Below are positions 9,609 through 18,264 of a stretch of 25,923 nucleotides of DNA, piece after piece. Location of the stretch: assembly GCA_004335635.1 (NCBI GenBank), contig QAXH01006322.1:1-25923 (forward strand), read 5' to 3'. Numbering within the stretch: the stretch's first letter is position 1; each line of letters starts with the position of its first letter. The DNA is from Chloromonas sp. AAM2. Its lineage: Eukaryota > Chlorophyta > Chlorophyceae > Chlamydomonadales > Chlamydomonadaceae. The notes under the pieces were generated by a model that was not told where the DNA came from, made no database searches, and saw only the letters and a program-made list of their open reading frames with translations. A program made the translations under genes and the position numbers.

Positions 9609-12600
9609 ATGAGGCGTGGCATTGGCATGTCAGGGCTGCAGAATGCAGCCCGAGCACGAGTGAGTGGTCACACACATGGCAGCCATGGTACATGTCACGC
9701 CTGGAAGCAGGGGACGGACCAGCAGCGCTCCTATCCTACTTCTGTTTCACAGGAACAGTACAAGAGCATGGGCGATGAAGTCAAAAAGAGCAACCTAGAC
9801 GCCATGCGGGATCAGATGTCACTATTTAAATCCAAACTGGAGGAATTCGCCATCCAGGTAGGCTTGAGCTAGGGCTGGCACCTCTGTCTGTTGCAGTTTT
9901 CTGGCCAGTGTGGGAGCAAACTCCTGAACATGCAGCCAATCAGACATCGTGCAGACATTTGTACAGCCTTGCAGTGTTCTCCTGCGACATGCTGGCATCA
10001 TTTGCCCGCTGCTGCTGCTGATGTGACCACCTGAGCTGCCATGTTCTTACCTTGCAACGCAGCATAAATCAGATATCCGTCGTGACCCTGAGTTCCGTGC
10101 TCAGTTCCACACCATGTGTGCCAACATTGGAGTGGACCCGCTAGCATCCAACAAGGTGGGAGGCTGAGCTGACAGCATGCAGAAACACAGCAAACGCCTG
10201 TGGGTAGGTGAAGGATGGACTTGCACAGGCAGTGCCAACGTTTACTTTGCAGCTCTTTGCTAGAACAGGGAGGTGAGGCGTTGTGCTGGCAGTACGGTAA
10301 GAAAGACAGCAAATACTCGGATGGAGGCGTTGGATGGACTTGCACCAGCAGTCCCAACAGTTACTTCACAGCTGCAGTGAAACACTGCAGCAGTCAAAGG
10401 AAAGAATGCCTACCTCCATGCCTGGAAGCACACCCGCCCAGGCAAGGGCTGGGGTTGGCCGACATGTGTTCACTTAAATCGCTGGACAGCCTGCAAAATG
10501 GCTGCTATGTGATTACCATTCCATGATTGCGTGGTCCACAGCACCCCTTGCTGCAAAATCTCCTTACCCTGGCAGGCGTACTTGCTGGGAAGAGCGCTGG
10601 AAAGAGCATTATCGACACTCACTTAGCCTGACCCTGAACTTTTTCCCAGGGTATCTGGGCTAAGACGCTGGGTTTCGGTGACTTTTACTACGAGCTGGGC
10701 GTCCAGGCCGTGGAGGCCTGCTGGGCCACCCGCACGGCCAATGGCGGGCTGTATGAGCTCGGGGCGCTCACACGCGCAGTCAACAGGCGGAGGGGCAGCA
10801 GGGCGGATCCAGTCACGGCAGACGACCTGGTATGTCTCTCCAACAGCTACGTTGAAACATGCCAAACAGTTGCAAAGCTTGTCCTTAGAAACCAACCATG
10901 ACATGGCAGCATGGATAGTACACAATGGTTGGCGGGTCCACTGCAGCACCACAGTTTCATTGCAAGGCATAAATGCTTTCTGTGTGCATCAGTCTGCATC
11001 CTATCAGCTGATAACAGTCATTTCCACGGTCTGCCGTTGCAGCTGTGCCAGTGGCACTCGGCAAGGCTCCACCCTGTCTCTCACTTGGATGTTTGGCTGC
11101 CCACAGGTGCGCGCCATCAACAAACTGCGTGTGCTGGGCGGCGGCTTCAATGTGGTCAACATCGGGGCCCTACAGGTTAGCGGGGTTGGGACAGGCCGAG
11201 CAGTGGAGCTAACTGAACCTTGATTCTGAGAGGTGCAGCCTGTTGTCATCCAAGTTATCACCTCCATGGCATTGCATTTGGTGGACTTTGTGGTTTACAT
11301 TTCCGCTTACATGTGGTTACACACTTGGTGGAGTGACTCTGATTCCATTCAGGACACGCACCTTGAAAAGCAGACCAGAGATCATTGAAGGACATGGTGG
11401 AGACAGGTTGGCAGAATGCACTAGAGATGCAGCATGGACAACAAGGCAACGATGAGACGAAGACTAAGGGGCAGGAAGTGCTTGCATGGTGCACAAATCA
11501 CAAGCCGAGCTGACCTGAGAAGCAGCGTGAAGTTGCTGAACAGTGGACCTGCAGATGCTGACCTGGCCAGGAAACGATGCGTCATGATGCTCTTGCGCTC
11601 ACAACCTCTGTCGCTTAGTGGCCATGCCATGGAGCAGCTTTCTTCTTGCACACAGGCCCTTGGCTGCCCATTTGCGTAAACATTTCCCATATTCTGGTGC
11701 ATACTCCAATCCGTGTAGTCAACTGACTGGCACTTTGGGCTTTGGGCTTTGCATGCCGTACGCCTCTGATTGCTGCACGTGTCTGGTACAAAACAAAATC
11801 AAACCGCCTGGTTGCAGTACGTGCGGAGTGTGCCTGGTGAGCTCAACATGGACAAGAACAGCGTCATGGAATTGGCACAGGTGGGCCAGCTGGGTGGGTA
11901 GATAGTGATTTAAGAGCATCAATTTGTGTAGGAGTGTGCAGCTGATGCAATTCTGCATCGGCGACCTCGGATTGCCGCTTACTTATATGGGACTCAATGT
12001 ACAGTCACGCACTGTGCTTCTGGGACTGCCGCTCGATATCTTAATACGCTTGATACCCACACGAACTTGCATTCGACGCCGCTGCACGATTGCACCAAGG
12101 CCGTGACTGAGTGCAGCTGATCGCAGTCAGCGCTATTTATTAGCTGTCCTGTCTGAGCTTCAGGTGCTCGTACCCTTATATACACACGTAGTTGCTGTCT
12201 CACACGGATTGCTGTGACCATGCAGGCCACCGGCTACACATCCCAATCGGATCTCCGCACCAAGCTTGGGTGGTCTGATGTGCGCTGCACAGACGTGCTG
12301 CAGGTATGTCATGCATGGGTATGCCAGTGTGTGCGCTGGTGCTGCAGGCCTGTGCTCCTGCAGGCCATACCAGTGGCCGTCTTGCAGGCATATCTATGGG
12401 GCATGCATTCTGTAGTACAGGTACCATGCTACCCAGGAGAGCGGAGCACCAAGCTGTGCATTGCATGGCGATTGTCACACGTGCAAAGCACGTTCTGAAA
12501 TCTCAGTTCCTGTGCCTTGCCCTTGTTCTTATCATTTCGCTCTAATATCTCATGCTGCTCATCGTCATCCTGATGCCATCTGGAAAAGCTCTGCTCTGAT

Positions 12601-12867
12601 TTCACATGCTGCTCATCTTCATCCTGATTCCAGTTGGACGAGTGCTTTTGTTTGGGACAGTCTGCCACACTGGCCAACTTGGCGCGCTGTACCCTCCATG
12701 TTAAAGCACGGTTGACCGACATTGACCTGTCTTTTATTGCACGTGTACCACAGGGCTTGCTCAGAGAGGGTCTGGCCATGGTGGATGATGGCGCTCCCGG
12801 GGGCGAAAGGCTGTTCTGGTTCCCCTGCCTCAGCAGCAGTCTGCAGGCAGCAGCTGCGCCTGCTTAA
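9609..12867 (+). CDS. VPS22: ESCRT-II subunit VPS22/SNF8 (EAP30)
   Basis: Eight exons join in phase 0 at GT-AG junctions: 9609-9659, 9753-9857, 10063-10155, 10650-10829, 11107-11175, 11818-11880, 12226-12303 and 12754-12867. They give 250 residues, the usual family length (about 250-258). The product opens with MRRGIGMSGLQNAA, the conserved SNF8 N-terminus. A helical segment follows (EQYKSMGDEVKK, FKSKLEEFAIQ), then the signature FRAQFHTMCANIGVDPLAS, then GFGDFYYELGVQ. The tandem winged-helix part contains INKLRVLGGGFNVV and YVRSVPGELNMD, and ends with LREGLAMVDDG and LFWFPCLSS. SNF8/VPS22 joins VPS36 and two VPS25 copies in ESCRT-II, which acts on endosomes to sort ubiquitinated cargo and recruit ESCRT-III. 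The gene looks intact. It shares an upstream region with the divergent large gene. Confidence 0.97.
10140..10373 (+). repeat. Tandem duplication across the VPS22 exon 3 donor
   Basis: 10140-10254 and 10259-10373 align head to tail with a period of 119 bp. The best part is 68 bp long (10187-10254 against 10306-10373), with a shared core GGATGGACTTGCAC. The first copy begins in the end of exon 3 (GCTAG at 10140) and carries the real splice donor. The second copy carries a donor-like GAGGTGAGG at the matching place inside the intron. Confidence 0.75.
12548..12638 (+). repeat. Direct repeat in VPS22 intron 7
   Basis: Two copies of about 37 bp (12548-12584 and 12601-12638) share the cores CATGCTGCTCATC and TCATCCTGAT. 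The period is about 53 bp. They lie in the last intron of VPS22. Confidence 0.75.
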
Positions 12868-13251
12868 AGTGTTTACAGTGCTGCTTCATGCACCTGAGTT
12901 TGCATGTGCATGTGGTGTTGGCCTGCATGAGCGTTCGGTGCGCGTTGCAAGTAATACTTAGCCAGGTATCAAGTGGCAACAACTTGATATCAAGTGGCTT
13001 CGCACTCGCTTCATCTGCCTTAAATGCCGATGCTGCAACCTGTTATTGAAATGCAATATGATAGCCAACACACCAAGCTGCTGGCTAGGCCCACAACAGC
13101 ACTGAGGAACGTCACTCTTGTCCACATCAAACTGTTCTTGTCCACATCAAACTGTTTTTGTGCCAGGTACCGAGCCGAACCAATTGATGGGTAGCATTGC
13201 TGAAGCAAGCAGGCTGGACTGTTGTACACTGACCGTATCCGCAATGTACAG
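12868..13251. other. VPS22 3' flank with a small repeat and hairpin
   Basis: No gene is seen here. About 100 bp after the VPS22 stop, TATCAAGTGGC occurs twice (12967-12977 and 12988-12998), with an inverted ACTTGAT (12982-12988) between. This could fold into a small hairpin in the 3' UTR. A separate 20-bp tandem repeat lies at 13117-13156. No clear poly(A) signal was found. Confidence 0.45.
13117..13156 (+). repeat. 20-bp tandem repeat, two copies
   Basis: CTTGTCCACATCAAACTGTT starts at 13117 and again at 13137, without a spacer. It lies downstream of VPS22. Confidence 0.85.
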
Positions 13252-15231
13252 CAGTCTCCGGGCTGGCCGTCTGGAGTGGGCTGCTCAAAGAGGCTTCAGG
13301 CGAGCTGGATGATGCCGCAGCTGCAGAGGCGGCGCGTAGGCGGGAGCGGCTGGTTCGGCCGGTGACGGCTGGTGTCGAGCCTGCACAGCATGCGCACAGG
13401 ATATGCACAAAGGTCACAGCAAGGGCCTGCGGGAGCATGTGGCAAGCGTGCGAGGGAACCTATAGCACAGCAAGCGACATAAGTACCCCGCCCTAACGCC
13501 AAGTCATGCTCCATCACAGTGTGGGTGATGACCAGAACGCTGTCCGACAATCTTTAAGGCATGCCTCAGCACCGTGGGGCAGGGTGTCCCCCTCACAATA
13601 CATGATGATGGGCAGGGAGGGACCCTGCACCACTGCCTGTTCAGTGTCTGCCCCTGTGGGACAGGGTGTCCCATCACACAAAAGCGACCCTTCCCCACAA
13701 GCACAGCTGACATGCTGTGGGGTGCCCTGCTGCCTCCAACAATTTGAAGTTTGCGTGACTTACTCGCGGACGTGGTTGAGGTGCCTGTCTGCGCTGTGCC
13801 AGCAGCAGCAGCCGATGTGGCGCCTGCACAAGAAGTGCAGGACAGGGGAGCTCAGGTGCGCGCAACAACAATGATGGTTGTGTGTTGCACGACGGGGTGT
13901 CTGCCCTGTAACGCATGCTGGTTAGCCTCAACAAACACTGTGCGGGCCCAACAGTTGCCGTTATGTTGCATCACTGGGCGTTGACAGCATCAGCGGGTGT
14001 TGTGGACTTTGATGGTGCATGCCTGATGGGGAGGTTGACTCAGCGCTGGGGTCCTTGCAGCCATAAGCGGGGTGTCGGGCTGGAAGGGTTGCCCTGATGC
14101 TCACCTGGGTTCCGTTGCGACGTGGCCGCAGAGCAGTCGCGTGGTGGGCTAGGTGTAGGCACAGGAGACGTCATAGAGCGCGTGCGCCGACGGGCTGGTG
14201 GGTCGCTGACACCAGCCGGTGGGGATCCTGCACAGGGCGCCAGGTCCACATCGTGTCACTGCCGGGCAGGACATGTGAGCGTGTCGCTCCCGTCTGTGCA
14301 CCCTGAAGTGCACCCTTGGCTAACAGCAGTGATTGAGGGGGCTCAGCGCTGATGACTGATGACAGTGCTGATTACTGTCAGCCTCACATGTACCTGTGAC
14401 TAGGCACAACAGCAACACTAGCACATGTAGGTGTGCACAAGAAACGTTCGGGCCATAACCCTGCACAGGGTACATACACCTTGCTCCAGCTGATGCAGCA
14501 GATTCCTCAAACACACTATGTAGACGCTTATGATTTCCATGCACTGACGCACGCGTACAGCTCCATGTCATGCATGGGGTGAAATTGTTCAATTTAGAGG
14601 AAACTGCGCATCAACTGCATACCGCACTAAGACGCCAGTGTGTGCCCATAGGATCTAGGCGTCCCCACCCAAGGGGCCTGCTTCCTGCTGTGGTGCCCTG
14701 CATACTACTAAAGGGTGGATGCAGGGACCCTGCACCACATGCTGGCTCCAAGGCTGCTGATGTACCGCGTAAACCACAAGCTATCCAGCCACTACGCACC
14801 ACAGACTGCCAATCACGCACCACCTTCGTCCTGGAATGCAAGCCTTTGACGATCGCAAAATTTCCTCAAACCCTAATGACCGTTTCTAGACCTTTCGAAC
14901 TTTTCAAGTGTAGACGTCTTGCGTTCTCGTCTACAGCATGATTTCGTCTGCAGAATCCTAACAGCTGCTGTTTGGTCCCCAGGCGGTGCAGGAGGCCTGC
15001 TTGCACGGCTAGCAACGACCTGCAGACACAGCTTGACGAACACAAGCAAGGCTTTTAACATGCACCTGGTGCAGTGTGCACCAAGGCAGTTACTATACCG
15101 CTGCTGTACTTCGCACTGTGATTGCATGCAGGATTGAGCCCAAACCCATGAAGCCCGACGAGGACGGTCCCGGGCCCCTCAAGCCCTTCTTTGGTCACAG
15201 GCCTGCGCTGAGCAACGGGCCCGACATCTAG
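13252..15231 (+). CDS. Possible spliced gene of unknown function (fragments only)
   Basis: Several open fragments on this strand look coding and sit between splice-like sites, but I could not join them with confidence. The clearest is 13252-13361, after an AG and before GTGACG. It encodes GLAVWSGLLKEASGELDD and then an Ala/Arg-rich helix. Others lie near 13751-13855 (VPVCAVPAAAADVAPAQEV) and 14122-14240 (GLGVGTGDVIERVRRRAGG). A candidate last exon at 15132-15231 follows TGCATGCAG and encodes KPDEDGPGPLKPFFGHRPAL, then NGPDI and a stop. In another frame the overlapping segment to 15353 encodes ENYVPMPEWRERLSRTG, and 15391-15520 encodes DVGTVRIFDTQPLSQRELDA, so the end is uncertain. I recognise no family. 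It could also be a decayed gene or more than one gene. Confidence 0.3.
13574..13679 (+). repeat. Imperfect direct repeat
   Basis: TGGGGCAGGGTGTCCC followed by CTCACA (13574-13597) returns as TGGGACAGGGTGTCCC and TCACAC (13656-13679). Between them lies AGGGACCCTGCACCAC (13618-13633), a 16-mer that occurs again exactly at 14723-14738. These short shared blocks suggest old local duplications. Confidence 0.6.
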
Positions 15232-15542
15232 ACAATGCTAGGCAGAACGCGCCTGTGAGCCATCGGCAGAGTGAGAACTATGTCCCCATGCCTGAATGGC
15301 GCGAACGGCTGTCAAGAACGGGCCTGATGTTCACGGCTCGCTGCAGCACAGCATGACTCTGGTGTTCTTGACATATGCATGCTGCATTCCTCAAAAACGC
15401 GCTGATGTGGGTACCGTACGCATCTTCGATACCCAACCCTTATCCCAGCGTGAGCTGGATGCCTGGCCCAACCACATCGTCATGGATCAAGCCCTGATGC
15501 ACATCACAAAGCACAAGACCTCAAAGCATGCAGCGCACAGCG

Positions 15543-15707
15543 CTGGCAATGGCCGCAGTTCCCTAGCCTCCTCAGAGCATAGATATGACACCACCTCTTT
15601 CACACACGTTACACACCCTGCACACCTACCCACCTCATTCACTGGCAGTGACCGTAGTTCCCTAGCCTCCTCAGAGAACAGATAGGACACCACCTCTCTC
15701 ACACATG
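15543..15707 (+). repeat. 66-bp direct repeat, period 99 bp
   Basis: 15543-15608 and 15642-15707 match at most positions. They share an exact core (TTCCCTAGCCTCCTCAGAG) and a tail, ACACCACCTCT. The 33-bp spacer is also rich in CACAC and ACACCC. The repeat keeps an open reading frame on the + strand (Gly-x-x-Arg-Ser-Ser-Leu-Ala-Ser-Ser-Glu in both copies), but I would not call it coding from that alone. Confidence 0.8.
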
Positions 15708-16367
15708 CTCACCTTACTTGACAGATAGTGTAGATCGTGTCAGAGGTAGGGACAACACAGGTAGTAGTGTGGTAGGCACCACAAACTGGGGGAGGGGCAG
15801 GTCGTAGATAGGCACTGGTGGGAGCTCAGGTGCCAGGTCACTGCAAGCAAGGGATTCACAATGGAGATTGTGTCAGACTACAGAGTTACTACGACTGCTG
15901 TGCATGCTTGCGTTGAGACGGCTGGTTCACAGTACCATGGGGCACAGATTAGTGCATGGCTATGTGTTTCAGTAGCAGCGCACGACCCTCAGTGTGGCGC
16001 ATGTCGGTGCACCCTAGACCCATGCAGCCCATAGCCTGTGCAGCCCATGCAAGCCCATGTAGCCCATAGCCCATGCAGCCCATGCAAACCCATGCAGCCC
16101 ATGCACCTGATGTCCACGGCCTCTTCTGCTTTGACAGTGACGTCCACTGTGATGCCAAAATAGCCATCCCAAAATAGGGAATGTGGTGCGGAAGTAGTCA
16201 TCTTCTTCCCTGTATGCAACATGACTCACAGTGGTCTTAAATGTCAGCTAGACAGTGCAGCAGGACACGGGGCATGCTTGTCATCCGTGCAGTGCAGACC
16301 CATGCACTTGAGCTTTGGACATCGCAGCCCACACTCAGCACTGGGTCAGTGGCAATGGTGTGCCTCT
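15708..16367. other. Gene-poor stretch with a minisatellite
   Basis: No gene is supported here. Short open frames on the minus strand are made by the minisatellite at 16020-16105 and carry no domain. Confidence 0.45.
16020..16105. repeat. CCCATGCAG-type minisatellite
   Basis: About nine degenerate 9-bp units related to CCCATGCAG follow each other, some varied to CCCATAGCC, CCCATGTAG or CCCATGCAA. On the minus strand it gives a low-complexity Gly/Leu/Trp/His/Met frame, which I regard as a by-product. Confidence 0.85.
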
Positions 16368-17135
16368 TCAGACAGACCTGGCATGCTCCTTCTCCTGCTG
16401 CTGCACTAGAAGCTCAGCCTGTTTGGTCGCCTCCTCAAGGCTGTCAGGCTGTGATATGGCCTGCCCCAGCCGGTTGCGTTCCTCGACGACACTGACGAGA
16501 CTGTGAATTACCCAGTGCAGCGCGGTGTCCTCTAGGCCTGCGCCGGCATCGAACTCCTCAAACTGGGTGCTGTAGAAGGCGTACCCTTTCGGGTGTCTCA
16601 GGCGCACGAGCCAGAACATTTTGTAGTTTGGTTCCGTCATGGTTCGCCTGCATGTAATGAAGGAGCTGCTTGATTGGTCCGGATGTCCAAACCCTGAACA
16701 ACCCTGATTCACGTTTCCTAAGAGCCAGCCGCACTGCTTGGTTTGCAAAACCCACTACTTGTTTTGCAAAACCCTCTTTGCGCCCCCTACCTCAAGCCAC
16801 TCTTGGTAAGCACGCGCCAACCTCCTTGCCCGCCGGGCCTGTCTCTCTGTAGGACTCGTGTCATGTCTGCTGCCGTTGACGTAGACCAGGTTGCTGTGAC
16901 CCTGGAACCACCAGATGCCGTGACCTTTCTTTTTGGTAAACCCTTGGAACACGAATCCTAACCTGGCTATGTATTCGCGCAGTCTGTCGTGACACTGGTG
17001 GTATTCTTGTGGTCGTAGGGGCTGTTCAAAGTCTGTCCACATGGTCATGTGCATGAACACTGGTTTGCTCCTTGCCTGTTCTGTTTCTATATTACAGCAG
17101 AGAGGCCAGCATGCACCAGAGGCCATGCCAAGCAA
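16368..17135 (-). CDS. Unknown minus-strand gene, two exons proposed
   Basis: Two coding-like blocks lie in order on this strand. The first (17135 or, from an internal ATG, 17054, to about 16791) encodes TMWTDFEQPLRPQEYHQC, RLREYIARLGFVFQG, GIWWFQGHSNLVYVNG and an Arg-rich helix, RQARRARRLARAYQEWLE. The second (about 16647-16368) encodes MTEPNYKMFWLVRLRHPKG, YAFYSTQFEEFDAGAG and a helical end that stops after EKEHARSV. A GT-AG intron from 16790 to 16648 fits the consensus but leaves the second block out of phase. A weaker donor near 16815 (GAG|GTTGGC) restores the phase. The second block could instead start at its own ATG (16640). I recognise no family. The aromatic-rich, Arg-rich first block could come from a mobile element. 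Start, intron and intactness are unresolved. Confidence 0.4.
16738..16779. repeat. 21-bp tandem repeat, two copies
   Basis: TTGGTTTGCAAAACCC (from 16738) and TTGTTTTGCAAAACCC (from 16759) start adjoining 21-bp units. They lie in the proposed intron of the minus-strand gene at 16.4-17.1 kb. Confidence 0.75.
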
Positions 17136-17569
17136 ACACCAGACGAAACCAGCGCAAGCACGACTCGGGGTGGATACTTCCCTAACCTACTCTGAGCAAG
17201 GAAAAAAGCAAAGCTTTGAAAGGAAAGGGACAGACAGGTAAAGAGGAGTTAGAGAAGCAGGAAAAGCAACACAGGGCAGGGCTGTCACGTGGAGAGAAGG
17301 TTGTCTGTAGACGACTTTGTTTTCAGACTTTGGCTGCACTGCGCTTGCTGGTATACAGCCACTGTGATGTGGAGCCATAGCCTCTCCAAGGAGGTGTAGC
17401 TTCAAGCAACCCACCCACGGGGATTGTTTGTCAGCACCCTAACCTGTGCCAAAACTGTCATTGTGTTACACTGGAATTGGAATGTCAGTTTGTGACATTG
17501 CGTGACCACCATAAAAATTTAGTATGAACTCACTCCTCAAAAGACTAGTCCCACAGACAACTGACAGCC

Positions 17570-17794
17570 TCACGGTGCAATTCCCAGGAATTGTCGCAGA
17601 ACTGGCAAAGTTCTTTTTTCAGCTCCAGCTCCGTGAAAATCTCCATCAGCAGCTCCAGCTCCGTGAAAAGCGCCCGGGGGATCGGGAACAGGCTGCACGC
17701 CCAGCCGCTGGAGTGTGGCCCGACAGACGGATCTGAACTCTTCGAGCAGCCCCTTATCGCAAACGTGCAGTCTCGCCCAGTACGTGTTTGCTTT
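17570..17794 (-). CDS. Coding-like open fragment, no start codon
   Basis: A 75-codon frame without an ATG opens after a stop at 17797-17795 and ends at TGA 17572-17570. It encodes ANTYWARLHVCDKGLLEEF, then RSVCRATLQRLGVQPVPDPPG, then two Gly-Ala-Gly-Ala units made by a 30-bp tandem repeat, and ends in LPVLRQFLGIAP. The mix of residues looks like real protein up to the repeat. The end overlaps a dispersed motif found elsewhere in the window. It may be an upstream exon of the minus-strand gene at 16.4-17.1 kb, a relic of a mobile element, or chance. Confidence 0.25.
   Translation of the reverse strand, partial: KANTYWARLHVCDKGLLEEFRSVCRATLQRLGVQPVPDPPGAFHGAGAADGDFHGAGAEKRTLPVLRQFLGIAP
17583..17619 (-). 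repeat. Dispersed motif, copy A
   Basis: On the minus strand it reads A-rich, then TTTGCCAGTTCTGCGACAAT, then TCCTGGG. On the + strand the same copy reads GAATTGTCGCAGAACTGG, CAAAG, a T run and CAG. It matches copy D (22898-22937) over about 35 bp with two or three differences. Confidence 0.75.
17621..17669 (+). repeat. 30-bp tandem repeat next to motif copy A
   Basis: AGCTCCAGCTCCGTGAAAA occurs at 17621-17639 and 17651-17669, with a period of 30 bp. Confidence 0.8.
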
Positions 17795-18198
17795 TCACCA
17801 GCTGTAAAAGTGTTTTTCATTTCAGACCAGCTAGGGTTGTTCCACACCGTGCAGGCCTCAACGTCTGCCAACATGAACAAGTAGGTTTACTCAGTGTGCC
17901 CATGCCCATACCCACTGTGCCGCTGTAGGGGCGCCGAAAGTACCAGGCAGGACAGCATCTGAGTTGAAGGCGCTTCACGGCTGGGGCCATTCTAGCCCAG
18001 CATGAAAGAACCCAAGGCTACATATGCAGGTCCGGAGGCCCAACCACGGTGAGATGGACGACGTGCACGACACAGGCATCCCTTCACAGTGGGGGCAAAA
18101 ATGAACGCAGCCTAAGGCAGCATTTACGTTTATGGTTTATGGAGCACTCCAGACGTTTATGGAGCACTACGTTCCTCGCATTGTTTGCTGCCTGGCAT

Positions 18199-18232
18199 AA
18201 AAAAGAGAAGTTTGCCAGTTCTGGAACAATTT
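18199..18232 (+). repeat. Dispersed motif, copy B
   Basis: AAAAAAGAGAAG followed by TTTGCCAGTTCTGGAACAAT. The orientation is opposite to copies A, C and D. Read on the minus strand it ends in a pyrimidine tract and ATGCCAG, like a 3' splice site. Confidence 0.7.
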
Positions 18233-18264
18233 GTGTGAACAAGTCTATAATACTGCCAGCAACC

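Noticed and set aside
14570..14941. 123-codon open frame on the + strand
   Set aside because: The residue mix looks arbitrary and its ends match no splice or start context. Kept only as part of an unresolved region.
16020..16105. Regular short repeats that might suggest a CRISPR array
   Set aside because: The units are 9 bp, adjoin without unique spacers and sit in eukaryotic DNA. It is a minisatellite.
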